Position numbers and translations under genes: made by a program. The notes beneath the pieces were generated by a model. It was not told the DNA's origin and did not search any database. It saw only the letters and a program-made list of their open reading frames with translations. Of a stretch of DNA of 34,098 bases, positions 8,335 to 15,830 are shown piece after piece. Origin of the DNA: Alicyclobacillus sp. (GTDB taxonomy: Bacteria > Bacillota > Bacilli > Alicyclobacillales > Alicyclobacillaceae). The first letter of the stretch is position 1. Each line of letters starts with the position of its first letter. Location of the stretch: contig JAIMBT010000031.1 in assembly GCA_023511295.1 (NCBI GenBank), positions 1 through 34,098 of the forward strand, given 5' to 3'.

Positions 8335-9143
8335 ACGTCTCGCTCCTCTTTGCGGGCCGTCGTCTGGTACCCGAGGCTCAGTGACGCGGCGTACGCTTCT
8401 CCCCGCAGATAGGCAACCGTCGTTTCATCCGCCGGATTGTACCGGCTGCTCGGCATCGAGATGGACATGGCACCCCAAATCGCGCCGTCAAAACGGAAAA
8501 TGGGCGCCCCGATGCAGCAGACCCCAAGCTCGAACTCCTCGAGATCTAGGCTGTAACCCCGCTCACGGGTGCGCTGCAGTTCCGCCTGGATGTCGTCCCA
8601 GTCAACGTGCGAGTGCTCCGTTCTGCGCACCGGGACGTGAGCGGCCCGGTAGGCCATGAGTTCGGCGGCCGTGACATGTGCCAGGATGGCCTTCCCCAAC
8701 GCGCGGACAAATGCATGGTCACGATAGCCGACATACAGTGAGCGGACCTTGACCGCCTGGTCACTTTCGGCGATGTGGCTCACGACGACCTCTCCGTTCT
8801 CCCAAGTTGCGACGTAGGCCGTCTCACCTGTTTTTTGGACCAGCGTATGTGCAAGCGTGGATATCTTCCTCGGCAATATCTTTCTGCTCTGAATGAGGTT
8901 GCTGAGGTAGGAAACCTTGTACGTTAGCACGTAGTTTTGCGTCTGTCGATCCTTCTCGACATACCCTGCCACATCCAAGGTGTTCAACAGGTGGTAACAG
9001 GTACTGAGGTTAATGCCAGACACCTTGCTCAACCATTTCGCATTACAGCCTTCCGGCTGCTCCGCTATCAATTCGAGCAGCTTCAGACCACGCGCCAGGC
9101 TCTGGATGGTCCATGCGGGTTGAGACGTGGACGCAGCTTCCAT
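8331..9143 (-). CDS. IclR-family transcriptional regulator
   Basis: A 270-residue regulator. The winged HTH is at about residues 10-75 (WTIQSLARGLKLLELIAEQP, CNAKWLSKVSGINLSTCYHL, LNTLDVAGYVEKD), and the C-terminal effector-binding domain contains HAFVRALGKAILAH and ELGVCCIGAPIF. ATG 9143 is preferred because GGAGGGAGG lies just upstream; an in-frame ATG at 9185 lacks a good site. It is the first gene of the dehydrogenase operon, overlapping E1 alpha by 4 bp, so it probably controls its own operon in response to the pathway substrate. A palindrome at 9229-9242 adjoining a predicted promoter is a candidate operator. Confidence 0.9.
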   Translation of the reverse strand: MEAASTSQPAWTIQSLARGLKLLELIAEQPEGCNAKWLSKVSGINLSTCYHLLNTLDVAGYVEKDRQTQNYVLTYKVSYLSNLIQSRKILPRKISTLAHTLVQKTGETAYVATWENGEVVVSHIAESDQAVKVRSLYVGYRDHAFVRALGKAILAHVTAAELMAYRAAHVPVRRTEHSHVDWDDIQAELQRTRERGYSLDLEEFELGVCCIGAPIFRFDGAIWGAMSISMPSSRYNPADETTVAYLRGEAYAASLSLGYQTTARKEERDV

Positions 9144-9199
9144 TCTGAACCTCCCTCCGCCATTCGGGATGTGAAGCGCCTTCATGATGCCTCGACCTC

Positions 9200-9242
9200 A
9201 AGCTACGAGATGACCCCATTCCAGTCAATGAAATTGGTTTCA
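9200..9242 (-). promoter_or_regulatory. Candidate promoter and IclR operator for the dehydrogenase operon
   Basis: On the minus strand a -35-like TTGACT (9223-9228) is separated by 17 bases from a -10-like TAGCTT (9200-9205). Directly upstream of the -35 is the inverted repeat TGAAATTGGTTTCA (9229-9242; TGAAA and TTTCA arms), the size and form of an IclR-family site. Transcription would start about 50 bases before ATG 9143. The -10 match is only fair. The assignment is inference from position and pattern. Confidence 0.4.
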
Positions 9243-9501
9243 AATAGTGACGAGAAATCGACGGCCGTGGGCCGCCTCCGACTTCGGCGTCGCACCGCCG
9301 AGCGGACCGACGTGCGATGGAAGGACGAGACCTTTTCAGCATCTGAAGATCTCATAGGATACTGGTTTGCCAGTCCGCCGCCGTGGTGCCTCCGGAGGCC
9401 GCCTCGCTGGCGTGGAGATCCTTGGGGGGCAGTTGTATTTCGTCAAGCGAGGTTCACCAGAGAAATCGTGTGTTTTCCCCCATCCCCGCGATAGGGATTT
9501 T
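9243..9501. other. Gene-free stretch between the IclR operon and the istB remnant
   Basis: No coding sequence is convincing here. The part near 9460-9500 should contain the former end of the IS21-type element whose istB tail begins at 9502, but no clear terminal inverted repeat or target duplication was identified by eye. The block therefore reads as upstream DNA of the IclR operon joined to transposon debris. Confidence 0.5.
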
Positions 9502-9880
9502 CTAGCGTTGTTTCATCCGTGCGTGCATCATCCAGTAGCTCTCCCCCTCGAACACCAGGAGGTGGCCGTGGTGGGCGAGACGGTCCATCATCGCCGCAGC
9601 CGTCTGGTCATCCGTATAGGCCGAACCCCATATGGAGAATTCAAGGTTCGTTGTTATCACGAGACTTCGGCTCTCGTAGCTGTCCGCCATCACGTGAAAT
9701 CGTCACTACAATCCGTCGCGGTCCACGGGCACGTATCCCCATTCGTCCAGAGTGAGAAGGTCAGCTCGTGCAATCTCCCCTGTTCGTCGTTCGAGTGTGC
9801 CGACTCGCTTCGCTTCCAACGACCGCATGACCAAGTCCGCAACGGCAAAGAGACACGCGAACGAGACGGGGCCGCCGCTC
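9502..9880 (-). pseudogene. istB: Decayed IS21-type helper ATPase (IstB), 5'-truncated and frameshifted
   Basis: Read on the minus strand, about 9880-9706 encodes ACLFAVADLVMRSLEAKRVG and then ARADLLTLDEWGYVPVDRDG, ending at a TAG (9706-9708). A second frame continues from about 9700 as ADSYESRSLVITTNLEFSIW and ends with HHGHLLVFEGESYWMMHARM. Together these are the Walker B region (LLTLDEWGY) and C-terminal half of IstB, the AAA+ helper of IS21 transposition. A frameshift breaks the gene, and the Walker A N-terminal half is missing. No istA is present. It is transposon debris between two catabolic operons. Confidence 0.85.
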
Positions 9881-9957
9881 TCGGCAGTCCCGCCCCGCTC
9901 CGTGGCCGCTTGGGGCTCAGCGTGTGCACGCGGTCACGCCCCGGCCCCGTCGCTGGG

Positions 9958-10824
9958 TCACTCCCCGGCCCCGTACTGTTTCCCGAGCCGATCCCATTCG
10001 TCAGAACCGAAACGGCGGAACTTCTCCCGGATGCTGAGGCCCTCGCGCAGCGGCGGTGGGCTGCCGATGGTCTGCAGGTACTGGAGCGCGTCATCGCAGG
10101 CGGCGATGACGGAGGTGAGCAGAAGGCTGGGGAGGATGGCGAGCTTGTAGCCGAAGGCTTCGACCTCTCTGAGACTGACCATAGGGGTCTTGCCGCCCTG
10201 GGCGAGGTTGAGTATGCACGGGGCGTAGACGCGCTTCGGGATCTCCCGCAACTCCTCGACGCTTTGCGGGGCCTCGACAAAGATGAGGTCGGCGCCGGCG
10301 TCGGCGGCCGCGTTGGCGCGGGCGATGGCATCGTCAAAGCCGGTCACGGCGCGGGCGTCTGTGCGGGCGATGACGGTGAAGGCGGGGTCGTGACGCTCGT
10401 TGACGGCGGCCCGGATTTTGGAGAGGAAGCTGTCGAGCGGGACAATCTGCTTGTTTTCCAGGTGGCCGCACTTCTTCGGGAAGCCCTGATCTTCAATGTG
10501 GATGGCGGCCACGCCGTGCTTCTCGTACTCGTGGACCGTGCGGATCACGTTGATCTCGCTGCCGTAGCCGGTGTCTGCGTCTGCGATGACGGGGACGTCG
10601 ACGCAGTCGGCGATGCGGGCTGCGTTTTGTACCATCTCCGTCATGGTGAGGAGGCCGTAGTCGGGCAGGCCAGCGACGCTCATGGAGGTGCCGGCGCCGG
10701 TCATGTAGACGGCGGGGAAGCCGGCCTGCTCAATCATCTTGGCCGTGATGCAGTCGTACGCGCCGGGTGCGGTAATGAGGCCGTCTTTGGATAACAGGGA
10801 CTGCAGTCGTTCAGTCTGTCGCAT
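9958..10824 (-). CDS. Isocitrate lyase/PEP mutase family lyase (methylisocitrate or dimethylmalate lyase-like)
   Basis: A 288-residue TIM-barrel enzyme. DADTGYG (82-88) binds the divalent metal, and KKCGH (117-121) is the active-site loop whose Cys is typical of C-C lyases such as methylisocitrate lyase and 2,3-dimethylmalate lyase, as opposed to phosphonate mutases. The start MRQTERLQSLLSKDGLITAP and the barrel strands MTGAGTSMSVAGLPDYG and FVEAPQSVEEL are family-typical. GAGGAGG lies 8 bases before ATG 10824. It is the third gene of the leftward CoA-transferase/MFS operon, 87 bp after the carrier. It would cleave a 2-hydroxy-di- or tricarboxylate to pyruvate plus a second product, or act as an oxaloacetate decarboxylase; the exact substrate is open. 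Confidence 0.85.
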   Translation of the reverse strand: MRQTERLQSLLSKDGLITAPGAYDCITAKMIEQAGFPAVYMTGAGTSMSVAGLPDYGLLTMTEMVQNAARIADCVDVPVIADADTGYGSEINVIRTVHEYEKHGVAAIHIEDQGFPKKCGHLENKQIVPLDSFLSKIRAAVNERHDPAFTVIARTDARAVTGFDDAIARANAAADAGADLIFVEAPQSVEELREIPKRVYAPCILNLAQGGKTPMVSLREVEAFGYKLAILPSLLLTSVIAACDDALQYLQTIGSPPPLREGLSIREKFRRFGSDEWDRLGKQYGAGE

Positions 10825-10911
10825 CGCGCATTCCTCCTCTTCGAGCGCGGCGAGCCGTGGGACAGCGCGGTTCCCGCCCGCGACGGCCCGCCCGTCTGCC
10901 AGGTGAGCCCG

Positions 10912-12294
10912 TTACCGTGCGAGGGTCGAATTGTGACCCAGAGAATCGACCATTTCTGCCCGTTCAATCTCCTCTAGGCTCTGCTGCTTGGTCTCGCGGC
11001 CAAGAAGGAGGATGAACAGGCCCATGATGATGTAGAGCACGAATGCGAACCAGAAGACGGAGCGCGGTCCGACGTTGTCGTACAGGTAGGCGATGACGTA
11101 CGGGGAAACAATCGTGGCGCCGCGGCCGAATGCGTTGGCGAGCGACGACCCGGCCATGCGCACGGAGGTCGGGAACAGCTCCGGGATGTAGCTTGCCGTG
11201 GTAACGGCAATCAGGATGTTGCCGCCCATGATGAACAGGAATCCAACCGTCATAATCGTGGCAGGCGCCGTCGAGTACCCGTAGAGGATGCCGAGTACCG
11301 CCAGGACGGCGGACAGCACCATCAGGGTCTTCTTGCGCCCGACTCGATCACTCAGCCAGGCGGCGAGTGCGTTGCCCGGAATGGCGCCGAGCATAATCAC
11401 GAACGAAAAGGTGAAGCTCTTGACCACCGAGATCCCCTGGTGGACGAAGAACGTTGGAATCCACGAAGCGAAGGTGTACCACGTCACCAGCGACAGTACC
11501 GAGACGACGATGGTAAGCACCGTGATCCGCCGCACACCTGGAGACCAGAGGGATACCGCCGGGAGCGTCGGGCTGGCGGCAGCACCCGCAGCCGGGGCGA
11601 GCTTCTCGGCGGGCGCGGCGGAGGCGCCGAACTGGGCGAGCACTCGCTCGGCCTCCGCGGTACGGCCCTTCGACTCGAGCCAGCGCGGTGACTCGGGGAG
11701 CAGCCTGAATTGGAAGAACCAAATGACGATGGCGCCGAGGCCGGAGATCCAGAACAGGATGCGCCAGCCGTAGTGCGGGACGAGCAGCAGCGCCAGCAGC
11801 GCGGAGGCGGGCTGTGACAGGTTGATAACGAACGACATCGCGCTGGTCCAGAACCCGCGCGACTTCTTCGGCACGAACTCTACCCACAGTCCGTAGCTGG
11901 TGACGATGACGGTGCCAAGGCCGATGCCGGCGATGAAGCGGAGCCACAGGAGCGCGTCAAAAGACGGCACAAGGGCGCACACGACGGTGGCAAGTCCGTA
12001 GAGGAGCAGCGAGTACTTGGCGGTGAACGAGCGGCCGAGCCGATCACCGAGGAACGCTGCACTGAGTGCGCCGATGAGCAGCCCGAAGAAGGTCATCGAG
12101 ATGAACGTGGCGTTGCCGCCGATGCTCGAGAATTTCGAGGCCAGCATCGCGGCCAGAACGGAGCCGGCCAGGTAAATGTCGAAGCCGTCGAAAAACCCGC
12201 CGCCGGCGAGCATACCGAAGATGGACGCATGACGCCGGCCCATCCGAAGCCCGTCCAGCCGATTGCCTGCCGAGGTGTCATGTGGAGCGGACAT
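10912..12294 (-). CDS. MFS transporter (metabolite:H+ symporter / sugar-porter-like)
   Basis: A 460-residue 12-segment major facilitator protein. GFFDGFDIYLAGSVLAAML is the first segment, with the charged DGFDIY motif common to metabolite:proton symporters. GDRLGRSFTAKYSL is the loop 2-3 MFS motif, RFIAGIGLGT lies in segment 4, and LPESPRWLESKGR matches the PESPRWL motif of the sugar/acid porter group. AAGGAGG lies 8 bases upstream of ATG 12294. It lies between the CoA-transferase and the PEP-mutase-family lyase and so likely imports the carboxylate they degrade. The long central loop is Ala/Pro-rich. Substrate unknown. Confidence 0.88.
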   Translation of the reverse strand: MSAPHDTSAGNRLDGLRMGRRHASIFGMLAGGGFFDGFDIYLAGSVLAAMLASKFSSIGGNATFISMTFFGLLIGALSAAFLGDRLGRSFTAKYSLLLYGLATVVCALVPSFDALLWLRFIAGIGLGTVIVTSYGLWVEFVPKKSRGFWTSAMSFVINLSQPASALLALLLVPHYGWRILFWISGLGAIVIWFFQFRLLPESPRWLESKGRTAEAERVLAQFGASAAPAEKLAPAAGAAASPTLPAVSLWSPGVRRITVLTIVVSVLSLVTWYTFASWIPTFFVHQGISVVKSFTFSFVIMLGAIPGNALAAWLSDRVGRKKTLMVLSAVLAVLGILYGYSTAPATIMTVGFLFIMGGNILIAVTTASYIPELFPTSVRMAGSSLANAFGRGATIVSPYVIAYLYDNVGPRSVFWFAFVLYIIMGLFILLLGRETKQQSLEEIERAEMVDSLGHNSTLAR

Positions 12295-12477
12295 GGGATC
12301 AACCTCCTTGCGGTTTCAAATTTGTTCAAGCGCAGGTGCGGGACAAGTCAGGAAGCCAGTGGAATGAGATGGGAACAAGTTCATGACAGCGGTTACACGA
12401 AGGCCTAGAAGCGTGAGCCGAGAAGTCGGGCGATGGGTGCGCGGCAGCAGGCGAACGGCTGCCTGGGGGCGCGGGCG

Positions 12478-13686
12478 TCAGATGACGCCCTGCTCCCGCA
12501 GCGCGCCAACCCGCTCTGGCGGATACCGGAGCAGTTGGCCGTACACCTCGTCATTGTGACACCCGAGGGTGTGCGGGCCGGGCCAGCGAACTTCCCCTGG
12601 GGTACGGCTGAGCTTCGGCACCACGCCGGGCATGGGGAAGTCGCCGAGCACGGGGTGCCGCACCGAGACAATCATGTCGCGGGCCTGGTACTGCGGATCT
12701 TCCAGGATGTCCTTGATACTGTAGATGCGCCCGGACGGGACGCCGTGGGCCTCGAGGATGGTGAGGCATGCGCTGGCGTCGAGGGTCTGCGTCCAGCGAC
12801 CAATCAACTCGTCCAGCTCGCGCATGTTGCGGCCCCGCGCCTCATGCGTCGCGTAGCGCACGTCGGCGGAGAGTTCGGGCTGCCCCATCGCCTCGCACAG
12901 CCGCCGGAAGACCGTGTCTGCGTTGGCGCCGATGACGACGTAGGTACCGTCCTTTGTCGGGTAGATGTTGGACGGAGCGACGCCCGGGATCTCGTTGCCC
13001 ATCCGCTCGCGTACGTAGCCGGCGAGCAGGTAGTCGGGGACCAGGCTCTCCATCGTCGAAAACACCGCCTCGTAGATGGCCGTGTCCACCACCTGGCCGC
13101 GCCCCGACTGGGTGCGCTCGTGCAAGGCCGTGAGGCAGCCGATGGTCGCGTAGAGAGCCGCCAACTGATCTCCGATGCTCACGCCGATGCGGGCCGGGGG
13201 CCGGTCGGGAAAGCCCATTACGTAGCGCAGGCCGCCCATGGCCTCACCGACGCTGCCGAAGCCCGCACGCTGGCTGTACGGGCCGGTCTGGCCGAAGCCG
13301 GAGGTGCGGACCATGATGAGGCGCGGGTTGACCGCCGACAGAGACTCGTAGGACAGCCCCCACTTCTCCATCGTCCCGGGCCGGAAGTTCTCGATGACGA
13401 TGTCCGCCTTCGCCGCCAGCTCGCGGAACACCGCTTGGCCTTCCGGGAGGCGGAGGTTCAGCGTGATCGACTTCTTATTGCGCGACTGCACGGGCCACCA
13501 CAGCCCGTGACCATCCTTCTCCTGCCCCCACTTGCGCAGCGGGTCGGGTCGGTCTGGCGGTTCAATCTTAATCACCTCCGCACCGAAGTCCGCGAGCAAC
13601 CGGCCACTGAATGGCCCGGCCAGGAGCGTGCCGACCTCGAGTACTCGCAAATCCGCAAACGCCTGTTGCCCTGCCTGTTCTGACAT
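12478..13686 (-). CDS. CaiB/BaiF family III CoA-transferase
   Basis: A 402-residue family III CoA-transferase (formyl-CoA transferase fold), moving CoA from an acyl-CoA donor to a free carboxylate. N-terminal LRVLEVGTLLAGPFSGRLLA, then GAEVIKIEPP, and the SRNKKSITLNL and ADIVIENFRPGTMEKWG motifs are diagnostic. The catalytic aspartate is probably D173 in GVSIGDQLAALYA. ATG 13686 is chosen over an upstream ATG at 13779 because AGAGGTG is correctly spaced and the family N-terminus begins there. A near-consensus promoter and a palindromic operator lie just upstream. Co-location with an HMG-CoA-lyase-like gene across the divergent promoter suggests activation of a hydroxy-dicarboxylate such as 3-hydroxy-3-methylglutarate or citramalate, as inference. 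Confidence 0.92.
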   Translation of the reverse strand: MSEQAGQQAFADLRVLEVGTLLAGPFSGRLLADFGAEVIKIEPPDRPDPLRKWGQEKDGHGLWWPVQSRNKKSITLNLRLPEGQAVFRELAAKADIVIENFRPGTMEKWGLSYESLSAVNPRLIMVRTSGFGQTGPYSQRAGFGSVGEAMGGLRYVMGFPDRPPARIGVSIGDQLAALYATIGCLTALHERTQSGRGQVVDTAIYEAVFSTMESLVPDYLLAGYVRERMGNEIPGVAPSNIYPTKDGTYVVIGANADTVFRRLCEAMGQPELSADVRYATHEARGRNMRELDELIGRWTQTLDASACLTILEAHGVPSGRIYSIKDILEDPQYQARDMIVSVRHPVLGDFPMPGVVPKLSRTPGEVRWPGPHTLGCHNDEVYGQLLRYPPERVGALREQGVI

Positions 13687-13738
13687 CGCTTTCACCTCTG
13701 GTTGCTGGCTTCGTGGTATAATCATCGCATCATTGCGT

Positions 13739-13776
13739 ATTGCATGCAATATAAATTTTTCGAACAAGAATGACAA
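13739..13776 (-). promoter_or_regulatory. Strong promoter of the CoA-transferase operon with overlapping palindromic operator
   Basis: On the minus strand TTGTCA (13771-13776, 5/6 match) and TATATT (13748-13753, 5/6 match) are separated by exactly 17 bases. The perfect 12-bp palindrome ATTGCATGCAAT (13739-13750) overlaps the end of the -10 and the predicted start of transcription, where a bound repressor would block initiation. The same pattern recurs at the divergent regulator gene. The 5' leader would be about 55 bases. Confidence 0.7.
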
Positions 13777-13868
13777 CAAAAAAAACGTCGTTTATCCCCA
13801 CTCAGTCCATTGATTTGCGGTGAGATAGTACGAGGAACCGTTAAACGCCTTAACGAGCTTGAGTTCGC

Positions 13869-13880
13869 ATTGTATACAAT
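13869..13880 (+). promoter_or_regulatory. GntR-type operator over the regulator's own -10 region
   Basis: ATTGTATACAAT is a perfect 12-bp palindrome differing at two symmetric positions from the site at 13739-13750. TTGTATACAA is a typical target shape for GntR regulators of the FadR/VanR branch. It contains the likely -10 (TATACA 13873-13878, with TTAACG 13850-13855 seventeen bases upstream as a weak -35), so it probably mediates autorepression. Confidence 0.65.
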
Positions 13881-13893
13881 TTTGACCTAGGGG

Positions 13894-14592
13894 TTGAAAG
13901 AGACGGACGTATACGAATCGGTCAAGCAATGGATTGTGGAGGGCGATCTGGAGCCAGGGCAGCGGCTGACAGAGGAGTTTCTGTCCACCACCCTTGGCAT
14001 CAGTCGTACGCCTGTGCGCGAGGCTATGAAGCGGCTAGAGGCAGACGGGCTAGTGACGCCGGTCAAGCGCAGGGGTGTGGTGGTACGCAGCTTCACCGCG
14101 GAGGACGTGCAGCAGATTTACGACATCCGCGCCCTGCTCGAGGGGTACGCCGCCGGGCACGCGGCGCGCTTCCGGACGGACGCGCAGATTGAGCAGATGG
14201 CCGAGGCTGTGTCGGTGTATGACCGCTGCCTGCGGCTGCCGACCGAGCGGCGGCAGCACATCCACGACCTGATGCAGGCGAACAACGCCTTTCACGAGAC
14301 CCTCCACGCCGCCGCCCACAACCCGCATCTCAACTTCATGATTGGCAAGGTCGTGGTGCTGCCGCTCGTGTTCCGGTCGTTCTACTGGTACAGCGCCGAG
14401 GAAACCGCGAAATCGAACGAAGATCACAAGCGGATCCTCCACGCCGTTGTCCTTGGCGATGCGGACTGGGCCCGCTCGGAGATGCTGGCCCACATCTACC
14501 GGGGGCGCGATCACGTTCTCGCCCACGCGGCGGATTTGGCGGCGCGCGCAGGCGACTCGAACGAAGTGGGCCGGTCGTCGGCACAGCTGTGA
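13894..14592 (+). CDS. GntR-family regulator, FadR subfamily (FCD domain)
   Basis: A 232-residue repressor. The N-terminal winged HTH covers roughly residues 1-70 (GQRLTEEFLSTTLGISRTPV, REAMKRLEADGLVTPVKRRG). The all-helical FCD effector domain follows, with the metal/ligand-binding pattern DIRALLEGYAAGHAA, NNAFHETLHAAAHNPHL and the final ACAR-like helix DHKRILHAVVLGD. An in-frame TAG at 13888-13890 forces the start to TTG 13894, because later candidates would cut the HTH. No clear Shine-Dalgarno precedes it, and the predicted -10 is only 15 bases upstream, so the transcript may be almost leaderless. It is divergent from the CoA-transferase operon and followed by the HMG-CoA-lyase-like gene. 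Confidence 0.9.
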   Translation: MKETDVYESVKQWIVEGDLEPGQRLTEEFLSTTLGISRTPVREAMKRLEADGLVTPVKRRGVVVRSFTAEDVQQIYDIRALLEGYAAGHAARFRTDAQIEQMAEAVSVYDRCLRLPTERRQHIHDLMQANNAFHETLHAAAHNPHLNFMIGKVVVLPLVFRSFYWYSAEETAKSNEDHKRILHAVVLGDADWARSEMLAHIYRGRDHVLAHAADLAARAGDSNEVGRSSAQL

Positions 14593-14674
14593 GGCGCGGG
14601 CTGACGCGGACAGCGGGATTGCGGGAAGTGGGCTGGAGCAGGCGCCAACAACCTGGTGAAGGAGATGGACTGCG

Positions 14675-15577
14675 GTGCAGGTGGAGATTGTGGAAGTTGG
14701 GCCGCGCGACGGCCTGCAGACAGAGAAGCAGCACCTCTCGACGGACGACAAGGTGCGGCTGATTCACCAGCTGGTGGACGCGGGCGTGCGCAAGCTGGAA
14801 GCGGTTTCGTTCGTAAACCCGAAGGTCGTGCCGCAGATGGCGAACCCGGAGGCGGTGCTCGAACAGGTACCGCGCGGCCAAGGGATCCAATACGCGGGTT
14901 TGGTACTCAGCCAATCGGGCGCGGAACGGGCGCTGCGCTGCCAGTTGGACGCAGTTCACGTCGCGATGGCGACGAGCGATACCTTCAACCGAAAGAACGC
15001 GCGCCGCTCCGTGGAGCAGTCGGTCAGCGAGATCGTCCGTATCGTACAGGACGTGCGCGCGGCCGGCCTGCCGGTGGTGGTCTGCCTCGCAACCGCGTTC
15101 GGCTGCCCGTACGAGGGGGACGTGCCGTTCCACCGCGTGCTAGGGATTGCGGAGCAGTTCCTCGCGGCGGGTTGCAGCGGGATCACCCTCGCCGACACGG
15201 TCGGCGCGGCAAACCCGGCCCAGGTGTCGGACGGTGTGCGCAAGTTCGCCGACCGCTTTGGCGCCGAAGTGCCGCTCGGCCTGCACTTCCACAACACGCG
15301 CGGGCTCGGCATCGCCAACGTGTATGCCGGCTGGCTGGCGGGGGTGCGGCGGTTTGACACCTCCGTCGGCGGGCTCGGCGGCTGCCCGTTCGCCCCGAAG
15401 GCGGTCGGCAACGTGTGCACTGAGGACGTCGTGAACATGTTCCAGGAGATGGGGGTCAGTGTCGAGATTGACACGCGCCAGTTGACAGAGACGGCTGCCT
15501 GGCTGGAGGGCGTGCTGGGGCACCCCTTGGACGGGATGCTGATGAAGGCGGGGCCCGTGTACCACGGGGAGCGATAG
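14675..15577 (+). CDS. mvaB: Hydroxymethylglutaryl-CoA lyase-like enzyme
   Basis: A 300-residue HMGL-like TIM barrel that cleaves HMG-CoA to acetoacetate and acetyl-CoA, or a related hydroxyacyl-CoA. Active-site residues visible are R11 and D12 (VGPRDGLQTE), H204 and H206 (LGLHFHNTRGLG), and the mobile-loop cysteine C237 in VGGLGGCPFAPKAVGNV, the family signature. AAGGAG lies 9-10 bases upstream of GTG 14675. The gene follows the GntR regulator by 82 bp and is probably co-transcribed. With the CoA-transferase it makes an activate-then-cleave pair. Length is normal for bacterial YngG/MvaB. Confidence 0.92.
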   Translation: MQVEIVEVGPRDGLQTEKQHLSTDDKVRLIHQLVDAGVRKLEAVSFVNPKVVPQMANPEAVLEQVPRGQGIQYAGLVLSQSGAERALRCQLDAVHVAMATSDTFNRKNARRSVEQSVSEIVRIVQDVRAAGLPVVVCLATAFGCPYEGDVPFHRVLGIAEQFLAAGCSGITLADTVGAANPAQVSDGVRKFADRFGAEVPLGLHFHNTRGLGIANVYAGWLAGVRRFDTSVGGLGGCPFAPKAVGNVCTEDVVNMFQEMGVSVEIDTRQLTETAAWLEGVLGHPLDGMLMKAGPVYHGER

Positions 15578-15761
15578 TCGGCTGGGGGCATTGGTCGACT
15601 GTGGCTGCGGTGAAAGGAGGCGGCTCGTCGTCACCTTGATGTGGAGCACCACGCTGGTCAGCAGCACCGATGTCCGCAACTTGTCGCGCCCTCGCATGCA
15701 GCGTTCCCGCAGTCCCGTACGGAGTCTCATTTCATCATTCGCACGTTCATTCTCGGCTCTG

Positions 15762-15790
15762 TTCACACACGACGGGATCTCCGGTACACT
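15762..15790 (+). promoter_or_regulatory. Candidate promoter of the GNAT gene
   Basis: TTCACA (15762-15767, 5/6 match to -35) is followed after 17 bases by TACACT (15785-15790, 4/6 match to -10). It sits about 40 bases upstream of the preferred GTG start at 15831. The rest of the 250-bp stretch between the lyase and this gene shows nothing recognisable. Confidence 0.5.
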
Positions 15791-15830
15791 CGAACTCGAT
15801 ATCATGCCGAACCAAGAAGGAGACGACCTC

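Noticed and set aside
9367-10794. 475-codon plus-strand open frame
   Set aside because: It runs antisense to the istB remnant and the PEP-mutase-family gene, both of which have clear motifs on the minus strand.
12433-13683. 416-codon plus-strand open frame
   Set aside because: Antisense shadow of the CoA-transferase.
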